From assembly GCA_029210815.1 (NCBI GenBank), contig JARGGB010000001.1, positions 162,530-226,529 on the forward strand: 64,000 bases of DNA. Direction: 5' to 3'. Positions 52,117-61,784 of the stretch are shown here, piece after piece (the stretch's first letter is position 1; each line of letters begins with the position of its first letter). The position numbers were made by a program, and so were the translations under genes. The notes beneath the pieces were generated by a model, which was not told where the DNA came from, made no database searches, and worked only from the letters and a program-made list of their open reading frames with translations. The DNA is from Candidatus Brevefilum sp. (GTDB lineage Bacteria > Chloroflexota > Anaerolineae > Anaerolineales > Anaerolineaceae).

Positions 52117-54381
52117 CTACCGACCATTTTCCTCATCGTCGGTATCGATCAAAATTTCTCGCTCACGTCCGCCGCCCTGGGAAGACCCAATGACACCCAT
52201 TTCCTCAAGCTGATCAACCAGCCTAGCCGCCCGTGGGTATCCAACTCGCAGCTGCCGCTGAAAATAGGAGGCACTTGCATGTCCTTCAGCTTTGATCAAA
52301 GCAATTGCTTCTTTGATCAGCAGTTCATCCTCATCATTCTCATCTTCCTTGCCAATTTTTTCTTCCCAGGGAGGCGCTTCGGTGTCATCATAGCGAGCTT
52401 GAGGAACCTTTTCTTCAATCTTTTCAACCGACTTTTCTTGTTTTTTCCACCAACGGATGATTTTGTTCAATTCGTTATCCGAAACAATCGCACCCTGAGC
52501 TCGCATGGGCAAACCGATTTCTGGATGCAGGAAAAGCATGTCACCCTTTCCCAACAAGGTCTCTGCGCCGCTTGTGTCGAGAATAACCCTTGAATCAATT
52601 GAGCTTGCAACAGTAAAGGAAATTCTGGTCGGGAAATTAGCCTTGATCAAACCAGTGACAACATCGGTGCTCGGTCGTTGTGTTGCTAGGATCAAATGAA
52701 TGCCAATAGCTCGGGCTTTTTGCGCCAACCTGATCACAGCGTGTTCTGTTTGATCTGGGGCTGAGATCATCAAATCTGCCAGCTCATCAATCAAAATGAC
52801 GATCTTTGGCAGTTTGGCTTTGTTCTGGCGTTCCATTTTGTGGTTATAAGAATCAATATTTCGTGCTCGCGCCTTCTCCAACAATTTATAGCGATAATCC
52901 ATTTCTGTCGTCGCCCAGCGCAAAACACCCAGGATTCGTTCAATCTCAGTTTCAACGTTGCCCATCAAATGCGGCAAACCATTGAATCGCATGAGTTCAA
53001 CACGCTTGGGGTCGATCATCGCAAGTTTCAGCGCTTCAGGGGTATTGTTCATCACCAGGCAAGCAGTCAAAGCAGTAATACAAACACTTTTCCCTGAGCC
53101 TGTTGTTCCAGCGATTAACAAATGGGGCATCGTTGCTAAATCTGCCACAACGGGACGTCCTGAAACATCCCGCCCTAAGGTCAGGGCTAAGGGTGAATTA
53201 ACACGCTGGAAGGCTTCAGATTCAATCAAGGGCCTCAACTGGACACTGGCGCTGTTCGCGTTGGGTATCTCGATACCCACATAAGATTTTCCAGGAACAG
53301 GGGCTTCGATCCTCAATCGTTCCGCCGAAAGTGCTAGAGCAAGATCACGCTGCAAAGAAGAAATTTGAGAAACACGGATTTTTTGGCGATCATCATCAGA
53401 TTTGTCAATATAGCCAGGTTCAACTGCAAATTGCGTCACGGTTGGGCCGGTTCTGAAGCCAACAACCTTAGCCGGAATACCAAATTCATCCAGTGTTTTT
53501 TCAATCAAACCCGCAGTCATGTTAATTGTGCGTTTGTCGGGCTTATAAGTATCGCCTCGAGACAATAGATCTAAAGGAGGTAATTCAGGGGACCGTTCTA
53601 CAGGGCGATTCGGCTGCTCATCCGCTAAAGTTGGCGTGTCAAATGTCTTGCGAAATTCAGGAGGAAGCCAAACCGTTTTCCTGGGCTGCTCAGGCTTTTC
53701 CTCATCTTCCACTTCGTCCTCTGTGAGAACAGATGGTTTTTCATCATTGCTGGATACAGCACCTTTCCTCGTTTGAAGGACATACTTCCCCATTTGTTTG
53801 TCAATAAATTTTTCCAATCTGTAAAAAAGCCGCAGCGCAGAAAAAACAGAAACCAATAGCAAAAGCAGAATGATGACAAATCCAAACGTTGGTCCAACCA
53901 AATTGCGAAATATCTCTGCAATACCCCAACCAATAATGCCACCAGGGTCAAGCCCAGCTTCAGCCTCTGACGGGCTGCCGCTGTAAATTATCGATGCTAA
54001 GCCCAGGCTTAGAAAGAAGGCAATCTCAATCGCTACAATTTTTCCTATCGGCAGCTTTGTTGGTGGATGTTTACGCCATCGCAGGACACGAATACCAACA
54101 TAAATTAAAATTACCGCAATTAAATACCGACCCCAACCAAACCACAATGAAAAGAAAGTGGTTAAGGGGGTAATAAACGCACCAGAAGTAACCTCAACAA
54201 AACTCAAGATCAAGATCAAACCAAGCGCAATGGAAATAACACCTGTAAAGTCCCAGAAATACCGAGAGACACCTTTTAGCTTATCAATCCCGCGAGAAAG
54301 GAAGGATTTATCCTGTTCAAACAAACCCTTTTGTTTTGGGCTGACGGTTTTTTTTGTTGAATTACTCTTTCGATTCGTCAT
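52117..54381 (-). CDS. ftsK: DNA translocase FtsK/SpoIIIE
   Basis: A 754-residue protein. Four N-terminal membrane helices (about 40-190), a variable linker, then the motor with Walker A AGTTGSGKSVCITAL, Walker B IVILIDELADLM and RQ-rich ATPRPSTD-type motif (LILATQRPSTDVVTG). The C-terminal gamma winged-helix domain (about 690-750) should read KOPS-like sites. It pumps chromosome DNA at the septum. Its start overlaps the S1-protein gene by 20 bases. Confidence 0.95.
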   Translation of the reverse strand: MTNRKSNSTKKTVSPKQKGLFEQDKSFLSRGIDKLKGVSRYFWDFTGVISIALGLILILSFVEVTSGAFITPLTTFFSLWFGWGRYLIAVILIYVGIRVLRWRKHPPTKLPIGKIVAIEIAFFLSLGLASIIYSGSPSEAEAGLDPGGIIGWGIAEIFRNLVGPTFGFVIILLLLLVSVFSALRLFYRLEKFIDKQMGKYVLQTRKGAVSSNDEKPSVLTEDEVEDEEKPEQPRKTVWLPPEFRKTFDTPTLADEQPNRPVERSPELPPLDLLSRGDTYKPDKRTINMTAGLIEKTLDEFGIPAKVVGFRTGPTVTQFAVEPGYIDKSDDDRQKIRVSQISSLQRDLALALSAERLRIEAPVPGKSYVGIEIPNANSASVQLRPLIESEAFQRVNSPLALTLGRDVSGRPVVADLATMPHLLIAGTTGSGKSVCITALTACLVMNNTPEALKLAMIDPKRVELMRFNGLPHLMGNVETEIERILGVLRWATTEMDYRYKLLEKARARNIDSYNHKMERQNKAKLPKIVILIDELADLMISAPDQTEHAVIRLAQKARAIGIHLILATQRPSTDVVTGLIKANFPTRISFTVASSIDSRVILDTSGAETLLGKGDMLFLHPEIGLPMRAQGAIVSDNELNKIIRWWKKQEKSVEKIEEKVPQARYDDTEAPPWEEKIGKEDENDEDELLIKEAIALIKAEGHASASYFQRQLRVGYPRAARLVDQLEEMGVIGSSQGGGREREILIDTDDEENGR

Positions 54382-55405
54382 TATCAGGTGAACAACTTTC
54401 TAATTGCAGTCCTAAGCGTCTTTTCTTTGTATCGATGCTTAAAACGCGCACAAGGACTCGCTGACCTTCACAGAGAATATCATCAATATGTTCGCAATCT
54501 TCGGGAATATCAATGGATGAGATATGAATCAAACCTTCTACGCCGCATTCTATCTCAGCAAAAGCGCCATATTTGACAATGCTGGTTATTCTCGCCTCAA
54601 TGACATCACCGGGTGAGAGAACGGCAGCCAGCACGTCCCAGGGATTCTTTTTTAGTTTTTTCAAACTAAGCGCAATCCGGCCTTCTTCTTCTGAAACCTG
54701 GAGCACCATGGTCTCGATTTTATCGTTGACATTCAATATCTCACAAGGATGCTTGACGCGTCCCCAGGACAGCTCCGAAATATGGATCAGACCTTCGAGG
54801 CCGCCCAAATCCACAAAGGCACCAAAAGGGGTGATGTTTGTGACAACACCGTTGACCACATCACCCTCAACCAGGTTATTCAGCAGGTACTTACGCTGTC
54901 CTTCCTTTGCCAGTGCAGCTCGTTCAGAAAAAACAACACGGTCCTTTTCAGGCTCACATTCTATGATTTTTAAGTCAATTTTTCGATCCAGGTAATTAAA
55001 GAGATACTCTTCCCGTTCATCGTCTGTTATGTTTACAGGTAAATCTACAAGATGAGATAAAGGAACAAAACCATGAATCTCGTCTCCTTCAACCAGAATT
55101 CCGCCTCGATTATGTCCTACAACTTGCAATTCAACAATTTTATCATTATTGAATATTTTCTCAACCATCTCCCAGTTGACCGTTGGCGTTTTTTGTGATG
55201 TAACATGATCATCAAAATCCACCTCATCCATCTGCAGTGTTTCAATGGAAAGAACATCTTCTTCCAAATAGGGTTCGTCTGCCAGGACAGCAGCCCACCA
55301 CCCTTCGTCAGGTTCCATAGGCTCATCAATTTGTTTTGCCTGATGGACTTGGATTTGCATTCGCTTACCCTCCCGAAAATTACCAGGATTCAAATCAGCG
55401 CTCAT
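54362..55405 (-). CDS. S1 RNA-binding protein (three S1 domains, rpS1-like)
   Basis: A 347-residue protein. After an acidic N-terminus come three S1 domains (about 75-165, 175-255, 260-340). The second is the most canonical (GVVTNITPFGAFVDLGGLEG). It may be a short ribosomal protein S1 or another translation or RNA-decay factor. Its ATG overlaps the previous stop by ATGA and its end overlaps ftsK, so three genes appear translationally coupled. Confidence 0.82.
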   Translation of the reverse strand: MSADLNPGNFREGKRMQIQVHQAKQIDEPMEPDEGWWAAVLADEPYLEEDVLSIETLQMDEVDFDDHVTSQKTPTVNWEMVEKIFNNDKIVELQVVGHNRGGILVEGDEIHGFVPLSHLVDLPVNITDDEREEYLFNYLDRKIDLKIIECEPEKDRVVFSERAALAKEGQRKYLLNNLVEGDVVNGVVTNITPFGAFVDLGGLEGLIHISELSWGRVKHPCEILNVNDKIETMVLQVSEEEGRIALSLKKLKKNPWDVLAAVLSPGDVIEARITSIVKYGAFAEIECGVEGLIHISSIDIPEDCEHIDDILCEGQRVLVRVLSIDTKKRRLGLQLESCSPDNDESKE

Positions 55406-57315
55406 GAATTATTCTCTTCACGTGCAGCTAATTCCATGCCAATAATTGCTTTAGAAACCGCTTCTAAGGCTACCTTCTGCTTGCGGTAGAGATCAGCCTC
55501 GGACATCGCCAGTCGTGTTGCGACATCTCGCACTTTTCTTCCCTCAAGAAATTTCAATTCTAATATATTATATAATATCCATTCACCGGTAAAACGCCGC
55601 TCACCTTCAGGTTTGATATTTTCTATTGCATCTTTTAGAATTGCCCGCAAAGCATTGGTCGGGTTCCCGTCATAATCCTTCAAAGCTGACTGAACAACAA
55701 TCAAACTCAAGAGCGGCGATTCCGTTAGTTTGGGTCCGCCCCAATAATGGGAAAGGGCATCTTTTACCCAGCTCACAAAATCTTCTTCTGGAAGATCCAC
55801 TTCATCCATCAACACACTTGTTTTATTATAACTGGATGCTGCTCGCAATTGTTGAATTAAAGCAACTTGTGGCTGCAAGCTCTCCATTGATTTGATCACC
55901 TGCTGCTGCAAACGCCAATCTCTCAGGGCGATCTCAACACGGTACGCCAACAAGTTGATCGATTCCAGATGCTCCTCTTCCATCTCTCGATCTTCTTCCC
56001 AGGGGAAGCCGCATAAACCAAGCAGCATATTGCCATTTTGTGGATCCTCATAAATCAAAGGGATCAATAAATGACCATTCCAAAAGAAAAAATCACCCCT
56101 GTCCCTTGCCTTATCATTCAAAGATAGCTCGAGCAATTCACCCGAGGACTCGATTCCCTTAAAATCGCTGTCATCACCTGTGGTCGTCAACATTTCAAGT
56201 GTGCCACCGTTCATTACAGCGATAAACGCCCCTTTGACCTGCAACAAATCACAAATGCTGGCTGTAACGATTTCCAGAAATTGAGAAAGATCTGATCGCG
56301 TTAAAAGGTGGTCTTCAAGGGATTGTATCCTGGCAATATCTTTGCGATCACTGCCGTAAAATATCAATCGTTCCCAAATTGGTGCTAATAATGTAATAAT
56401 GTATTCAATTAGCAAAATCATACCAACCATGGATATGGGAACAAACGCATTATAAGCTTCATCCCAAATGACCCCCAGGCGCCGGATGATCGTTGTGATA
56501 GCAAGGACAATTGACGCCGTAAAAGGACCACGTAAAAACCACTTGAAAAGCCTGCTCTTAACAAGCCGATCAGGCCAGGTGACGCCAAAAAATGCTACGG
56601 AGTAGGTCATCACGACCAAGAATCCCGCCACGCCAATGCTGCTCAAGCTGACGAGTATGTAGTAAATGATGGGGACCTTTGAGAAAACTCCTGATCCATA
56701 AAGCATATAGGGAAAAGTGCCAACCGCAGCAGCCGTTGCACCAGCAAGTAAGTAGATCATCCGACGGCGGCTGGTTTTGGTAACAGTCCTTTGAAAAGCA
56801 CGGTACAACACCGAACCTGCGACAGCCATTACACCAATATAATAAATGGCAAAAAGATCAGTAAAAATGGTTCGGGCAAGATGCGGCGCAGGCAAGCCGG
56901 ACTCAACATAGGGTCCAACTATAATATTGAATGGTAATAAAACAGCCAGGAAAACCGAGAATGCATAAATAAGTCGAACCGACCACAATCTTCGTCCCCT
57001 GCTAGGTCTGCCGGTTAAGGTTAACAGGGAATCAGCGAAGTGCAAATAAGTCGCCGGCAAAAAAATAATTCCAAGCCACTTCAACTTGAGCATCATCTCT
57101 ATCAACAGCGGCTGCTGACTGACACTTGCAATAGACTCAGCTGAAAAGACAAGAGTCACACATAACAAAATGATGATGAATGCCCTGACGACACGCTCTC
57201 GCAAGTTATAAGCAAAAGAATATAACAATAACGAAAATGCTGTTATCGCTACGCCAGCCGTTAAGATCTGGCTGATTGTATGAAACGCACTTTCCCAGGA
57301 TATTCCAAAAAGCAT
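55402..57315 (-). CDS. 7TM-GAF membrane protein with C-terminal HTH
   Basis: A 637-residue protein. About eight N-terminal hydrophobic segments (residues 10-320) resemble the sensor part of 7TM/histidine-kinase proteins. A GAF-like domain follows (about 340-470, LLTRSDLSQFLEIVTASICD). There is no kinase domain. The C-terminal 90 residues end in an HTH-like stretch (RKVRDVATRLAMSEADLYRK). This suggests a membrane-bound one-component regulator, which is inference. Confidence 0.65.
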   Translation of the reverse strand: MLFGISWESAFHTISQILTAGVAITAFSLLLYSFAYNLRERVVRAFIIILLCVTLVFSAESIASVSQQPLLIEMMLKLKWLGIIFLPATYLHFADSLLTLTGRPSRGRRLWSVRLIYAFSVFLAVLLPFNIIVGPYVESGLPAPHLARTIFTDLFAIYYIGVMAVAGSVLYRAFQRTVTKTSRRRMIYLLAGATAAAVGTFPYMLYGSGVFSKVPIIYYILVSLSSIGVAGFLVVMTYSVAFFGVTWPDRLVKSRLFKWFLRGPFTASIVLAITTIIRRLGVIWDEAYNAFVPISMVGMILLIEYIITLLAPIWERLIFYGSDRKDIARIQSLEDHLLTRSDLSQFLEIVTASICDLLQVKGAFIAVMNGGTLEMLTTTGDDSDFKGIESSGELLELSLNDKARDRGDFFFWNGHLLIPLIYEDPQNGNMLLGLCGFPWEEDREMEEEHLESINLLAYRVEIALRDWRLQQQVIKSMESLQPQVALIQQLRAASSYNKTSVLMDEVDLPEEDFVSWVKDALSHYWGGPKLTESPLLSLIVVQSALKDYDGNPTNALRAILKDAIENIKPEGERRFTGEWILYNILELKFLEGRKVRDVATRLAMSEADLYRKQKVALEAVSKAIIGMELAAREENNS

Positions 57316-57334
57316 GAAACCTGCCTACTTATAA

Positions 57335-57874
57335 TTACCGCGTGAAACGACTGAAGAACAAAGCCAATTCCTGGTTCGGGAAATAATGGTCCTGAAATCC
57401 GCAGAAATTGAATCCAAGTTTGTTCGCCATCCTTATCGCGGGGTCATTCTTCGATTGAACTTCTAAAATTAGCGTGTGAAACCTTCGATTTGTGCAAAGA
57501 TCCATCGATGCTACCATTAAACCGCTTGCAATCCCCTGCCGGCGTATCGGAGAAGAAACAACAAGGTCTGAAACCCTGGAAACACCCAGGTTTTTGCTGG
57601 AAGTAATTTTGACATATCCTACGGGTTGGTCATCAAAAACTGCCACAAGGACGGCTTCAACATCATCCATTTCCTGAAAGATCAATTCGCGTTTACGGGG
57701 ATAAGAAACGAATACCTGCCTTGGTAAACGCACCCTTTGAAAAGTCGTTCGCATCCGATCAATATTCAAATCCAAACTCATTTGCCAAACATAGTCGGTG
57801 TAATACCCATGTTCAAAAAATTGTAAACTTTCGACATCTTCAGATTCAAAAGAACGAATTGTGATTTCAGGCAT
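57335..57874 (-). CDS. GNAT-family acetyltransferase
   Basis: A 179-residue protein with the acetyl-CoA loop SSPIRRQGIASGLM and a C-terminal NDPAIRMANKLGF helix. Resembles RimI-type acetyltransferases. Substrate unknown. It begins 7 bases after the stop of the upstream Ig-like gene, on the same strand. Confidence 0.8.
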   Translation of the reverse strand: MPEITIRSFESEDVESLQFFEHGYYTDYVWQMSLDLNIDRMRTTFQRVRLPRQVFVSYPRKRELIFQEMDDVEAVLVAVFDDQPVGYVKITSSKNLGVSRVSDLVVSSPIRRQGIASGLMVASMDLCTNRRFHTLILEVQSKNDPAIRMANKLGFNFCGFQDHYFPNQELALFFSRFTR

Positions 57875-57881
57875 TTATTAA

Positions 57882-58580
57882 TTACTCCTCTAGAACAACC
57901 TCAACAGTAATAACGCAGGGGGTCATCTCTTCACCTAAATTATTTAAGGGCACCAGTCTTAACAAATATGGTCCCGGGGTGAGCGCGCTGGTATACCAAA
58001 ACCCCAGGCTTTCATCTAATTTTAACTGATTACCAGCAGCAATTGTGACCCAATTTATGGTACCGGTCGTTGAAAATTCATATTTGTAAGATCCAAAATT
58101 TTCTACATTTACTGAACCAATCAGCTCTACCGTACCGCTGACCTGGTCGCCATTTGCGGGAGTCGTGATTTCAAGAACACCTTCGACACATTCCGAAACG
58201 ATATCATCTTGCAAATAATTGGTGATGATGACAGGCTGAGGTGTTTGATCTACCACCGCCGACAGAGTTGTGGTTGGTGATGCCAGTGGATCAATGGCTC
58301 TGGATGTTTGATCCGGCACCTGAGACATCCTCGGGTTGATAAAGGTAATCAGCAAGAATTCACCAATAATAAGCAGCAATATCAACGTCAAACCAGTAGA
58401 TGCTGAAATTAATTTTCGTTGTGCCAGGTCTTTTTCCAAACCAAAAACAGAACCCTGCCAGGTCCGCAGTCCTTTGAAAAATTTCTGCAGATAGATCACA
58501 AATCCAAGCCCCAGCAAAATAAAAATACCGGTGCTGAATGTGACCAGGCCGCGCAAAATGTCATCAAGAAACGCGTTCAT
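57882..58580 (-). CDS. Membrane protein with extracytoplasmic Ig-like domain
   Basis: A 232-residue protein. Two hydrophobic segments (about 8-32 and 58-80) precede a Thr/Pro-rich linker and a beta-sandwich-like region (GVLEITTPANGDQVSGTVEL to the end) of the kind found in Ig-like surface domains. I recognise no catalytic motif. Function unknown. Confidence 0.6.
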   Translation of the reverse strand: MNAFLDDILRGLVTFSTGIFILLGLGFVIYLQKFFKGLRTWQGSVFGLEKDLAQRKLISASTGLTLILLLIIGEFLLITFINPRMSQVPDQTSRAIDPLASPTTTLSAVVDQTPQPVIITNYLQDDIVSECVEGVLEITTPANGDQVSGTVELIGSVNVENFGSYKYEFSTTGTINWVTIAAGNQLKLDESLGFWYTSALTPGPYLLRLVPLNNLGEEMTPCVITVEVVLEE

Positions 58581-58627
58581 ATCAGGCGTTCCTGAAAAAC
58601 GCTATTGAGATCAAAGCAATCACGAAC

Positions 58628-59464
58628 CTATAGTTTCCGTAAAAATCCACGAATAAGAGTTGTCAACTTCGGCACCAATACTTTTCCAGCCTCCAAAACC
58701 TCTTCATGAGTGGTTATGGTGCTTCCGTCTAAATTGGCTTTGTTACTGATCCCGGAAATACCCAACACACGCATACTGCTGTGCTTTGCCACAATCACTT
58801 CCGGCACCGTTGACATACCAACTGCATCAGCACCGACGGTTTGCAAAAAGCGAAGTTCTGCTGGGCTTTCAAATGAGGGACCAGCCAATGAGGCATACAC
58901 GCCTTCTTGAAATGCCATCCCTGCTTCAATACAGGCTTCTCGTGCGAGTTTCAACAATTCTCGATCATAAGGCTGGCTCATATCCGGAAAACGCGGCCCG
59001 AATTCTTCCATGTTCGGCCCTTTAAGGGGATTGGCACCAGACATACCGATTATATTCAGGTGATCATTGATGAGCATCAAATCGCCCGGAACGAAATCCG
59101 GATTGATTGCACCTGCAGCATTTGTCACCACCAGCTTATCACATCCAAGTTGTTTCATGACGCGCACAGGCAAGGTGATACGTCCCATACTGTAACCCTC
59201 GTAGAAATGCGACCGCCCCTGTAAAACCAGGACTCGAACGCCCTCAAGCAAGCCTATCACCAGCCGCCCTTTATGCCCCTGGACAGTTGAAAGCGGCCAT
59301 TGCGGGATCTGGTCATTCGGGATGGTAACCGCCTCTTCAACGCTGTCCGCCAAATCGCCCAGGCCGGTGCCTAATATCATCCCAACTTCTGGCTCGATAT
59401 CAATTCTCGCCCGGATTGCATCCGCAGCTTGTTTGATTTCCTTCATGGTTATAAAATCTTCCAT
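58628..59464 (-). CDS. Purine-nucleoside phosphorylase
   Basis: A 278-residue protein of the trimeric PNP (family 2) type. Motifs: GMILGTGLGDLADSVE, LQGRSHFYEGYSMG, VTNAAGAINPDF, YASLAGPSFESPAELR and the late SGISNKAN with the base-binding Asn. It phosphorolyses guanosine or inosine. AGAGGA precedes the ATG, and an extended -10 is at 59499-59507. Confidence 0.92.
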   Translation of the reverse strand: MEDFITMKEIKQAADAIRARIDIEPEVGMILGTGLGDLADSVEEAVTIPNDQIPQWPLSTVQGHKGRLVIGLLEGVRVLVLQGRSHFYEGYSMGRITLPVRVMKQLGCDKLVVTNAAGAINPDFVPGDLMLINDHLNIIGMSGANPLKGPNMEEFGPRFPDMSQPYDRELLKLAREACIEAGMAFQEGVYASLAGPSFESPAELRFLQTVGADAVGMSTVPEVIVAKHSSMRVLGISGISNKANLDGSTITTHEEVLEAGKVLVPKLTTLIRGFLRKL

Positions 59465-59498
59465 AAAATCCTCTTTGATCTCCAGTAATTATGCTCAT

Positions 59499-59507
59499 AT
59501 TATAACA
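59499..59507 (-). promoter_or_regulatory. Extended -10 promoter of the PNP gene
   Basis: On the minus strand TGTTATAAT, a perfect TG-N-TATAAT element, 34 bases before the PNP ATG at 59464. No good -35. Confidence 0.55.
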
Positions 59508-59569
59508 CTCGTTCTATTTAATGGGATTTTAGAGAAATAATGAGAAGACTTCTTTATTCTGATATAATT

Positions 59570-59578
59570 TCAAAAATC
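59570..59578 (+). promoter_or_regulatory. Extended -10 promoter of the small membrane protein gene
   Basis: TGATATAAT (TG-N-TATAAT) about 80 bases before the ATG at 59658. The weak -35-like TTCTTT lies 17 bases upstream. Confidence 0.5.
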
Positions 59579-59657
59579 AAGATTGATTTTTCCTGGTCTC
59601 ACAATCACAAGGTTATTGCCATTTACAATAAATTTGGGATAAAGGAAAGTTTGTTTA

Positions 59658-59897
59658 ATGCAAAATAAAAAGAATTCTGATGAAAAACCGCAAAAAAAGC
59701 CACGGAAGACGATCCTTGGTGCATTTTTTGCGCGGGAAGAACCAGACAAGGAATACCTGCCGGAGCTAAAAGATCAATGGGCTTCGATGGAAAAAGGCGA
59801 ACGCGTTAAGTTTGCCATCGGCGTTATTGTTGGTTTGGTGATTTTCATTGCCGCACTGGTATTGGCTTACATGGTTATCTCCGGGATTATTTCATAA
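59658..59897 (+). CDS. Small single-pass membrane protein
   Basis: A 79-residue protein. A basic Lys-rich N-terminus (NKKNSDEKPQKKPRK), an acidic middle (EEPDKEYLPELKDQW) and one C-terminal membrane helix (VGLVIFIAALVLAYMVISG). AAAGGAAAG precedes the ATG. No family recognised; own promoter and good Shine-Dalgarno make it a real gene. Confidence 0.65.
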   Translation: MQNKKNSDEKPQKKPRKTILGAFFAREEPDKEYLPELKDQWASMEKGERVKFAIGVIVGLVIFIAALVLAYMVISGIIS

Positions 59898-59928
59898 ACA
59901 AGTTTACTTACGTTGTGCATTATTGATG

Positions 59929-61602
59929 TTACCGTCGTAATTTTAAAATGAAACATTCCCAGGGGTCCAGGTCCACCGGGATTTGAAATTCAAGAAGTGC
60001 GCCATTCTCTTCAAAGCTTATACTGCCAAATTCACCTTCACCAAAGATGATATCAATCTCATATTCTCCCGCCAATTGGCTTTCTTCAATAGAAATTGTA
60101 CAACCCTCCTGAACCCGCCGATCCAGGTTGGCAATGAGGATCATCGCTTCTTCATCATCAATCCGTAACACCGGATAAATCAATCGGCAGGAAGATGTAA
60201 ACGGCAGATACTCACCCGTCCGCAACACTGGATGCTGGTTGCGTAAATTGACAAGGGTTCGGTAATGATTTAATAAGGAAGTGTCCTCCCATTCCTGCAG
60301 GGCGACATTGACCTCCTGATAGCTGCTGTCTGCCGGCTGCCATGGCGTTCCTGATGTGAATCCTGCATTGGTATCACCCGACCACTGCATCAGCGTCCTC
60401 AGAAGTTCATCAGGTTTGTTGCCAAACATCCCAATTTCCTCACCATAATAAATAAAGGGGACACCTGGACCCGTCAGGTAAACAAAAGCACCTGTCTTTG
60501 CTTTATCAACATTCCCCTCGTACAGTGACATCACACGCTGCTGGTCATGATTGGATAGAAAAGTGCTGAAGTCCTCCTCAGGGAAGTACTCGAGGGCGGT
60601 GAGATAGGATTCAATAATTCGAGATGGATCAGGGTAATAGGTCGAATTCTTGATATCCTCAGCCAGATCAAACATGAACAGCGAATCCATTCCCTGGCTG
60701 TACTTCGCAGTCACCTGTAAATTGGTCCAGACCTCCCCAACTGTGAAAGCGTCCCCATTGACATCTTTGTAAAAGGACCGCCAATCTTCAAACCACTGGA
60801 TGGTTTCTTTGGTATCTTGTTGTACAAAGCCATCAGCGAACAAATAGCGGGCTGCATCCACTCTGAACCCATCAACCCCAACCTCCTCAAGCCAGAACTT
60901 TGAAACCTTCATCATCTCGGCACTGACATTCGGGTTATCATAATTAATATCGGGCATGCCGCCCCAAAAGACACCATAATAATACATACCGTTTGCCGCA
61001 TTGCGATGCCAGACATTCTGTGACCACGGCCCTAGCGTTTGCGGATTATCCTCAGACCAGACATACCAATCATGATATTTAGACTCAGGATCTTGGGACG
61101 ATTGAAACCAGGGATGCTCCGTGGAAGTGTGATTTAAAACCAGGTCCATAATCACCTTGATATCCCGCTTGTGGGCTTCTTCCAGCAATTGTTTGAAATC
61201 ATCCAACGTGCCGTATTCAGGATTGACGGCATAATAATCCGTGACGTCATAACCATGATATGAGGGCGAAGGATTGATCGGCATCAGCCAGATCCCGCCA
61301 ATGCCCAGGTCGTCATGGGTGTCTGGATCGCCGTCATTCAGATAATCCAGTTTTTGAATGATCCCCTGGAAATCGCCGATTCCATCCCCTTCGCTGTCAT
61401 AGAAGCTGCGTACAAATATTTCGTAGAAGACAATATCCTTCCACCATAAGACTGGCTCGGGTAAAGGCGTCAACGTTGGCGTCGGCTTTGGCAGCGTGCT
61501 TGCCGGCGGTTCCGTTTCAACAACGGGTGTTCCAGGTGCACAGGAAGACAGGGTAATAACCAGAAGTATGACAATAATTAGACCTCGAATAGTTTTCATC
61601 AT
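59929..61602 (-). CDS. Lipoprotein alpha-amylase family (GH13) glycoside hydrolase
   Basis: A 557-residue protein with a lipoprotein signal ending LSSC (Cys21), so it is anchored outside the membrane. GH13 regions: DLVLNHTSTEHPWF (I), GFRVDAARYLF (II, nucleophile Asp), VGEVWTN (III, acid/base Glu) and FLSNHDQQRV (IV). A beta-rich C-terminal domain follows. It hydrolyses or rearranges alpha-glucans. A hairpin lies in its leader (61628-61644). No transporter or other glycan genes are adjacent. Confidence 0.92.
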   Translation of the reverse strand: MMKTIRGLIIVILLVITLSSCAPGTPVVETEPPASTLPKPTPTLTPLPEPVLWWKDIVFYEIFVRSFYDSEGDGIGDFQGIIQKLDYLNDGDPDTHDDLGIGGIWLMPINPSPSYHGYDVTDYYAVNPEYGTLDDFKQLLEEAHKRDIKVIMDLVLNHTSTEHPWFQSSQDPESKYHDWYVWSEDNPQTLGPWSQNVWHRNAANGMYYYGVFWGGMPDINYDNPNVSAEMMKVSKFWLEEVGVDGFRVDAARYLFADGFVQQDTKETIQWFEDWRSFYKDVNGDAFTVGEVWTNLQVTAKYSQGMDSLFMFDLAEDIKNSTYYPDPSRIIESYLTALEYFPEEDFSTFLSNHDQQRVMSLYEGNVDKAKTGAFVYLTGPGVPFIYYGEEIGMFGNKPDELLRTLMQWSGDTNAGFTSGTPWQPADSSYQEVNVALQEWEDTSLLNHYRTLVNLRNQHPVLRTGEYLPFTSSCRLIYPVLRIDDEEAMILIANLDRRVQEGCTISIEESQLAGEYEIDIIFGEGEFGSISFEENGALLEFQIPVDLDPWECFILKLRR

Positions 61603-61627
61603 GGAAAACTCCTATCATTTGATTAAA

Positions 61628-61644
61628 CCAGGTCAAAGGCCTGG
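61628..61644 (-). other. Hairpin in the amylase leader
   Basis: CCAGG (61628-61632) pairs with CCTGG (61640-61644). On the minus strand it is followed by TTTAATC and lies 26 bases before the amylase start. It may be an attenuator, or one arm of a dispersed palindrome. Stem is short. Confidence 0.4.
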
Positions 61645-61674
61645 CACCAGAAAAGTACTGAGATTAAGTTATAT

Positions 61675-61680
61675 TATAAT
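61675..61680 (+). promoter_or_regulatory. Possible -10 in the amylase / Fe-S protein divergent region
   Basis: TATAAT on the plus strand overlaps another TATAAT read on the minus strand (61673-61678). They could serve the two divergent genes. No TG extension or clear -35. Confidence 0.3.
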
Positions 61681-61784
61681 GCTCTCACATAAAATTTATT
61701 TACGATTAAGAAAGCGCATACAAGTTCTTGAAATAATAAATTGGCATGCCTTTAATCAATCATCCCCCGTATGGAGCTAAGAAC

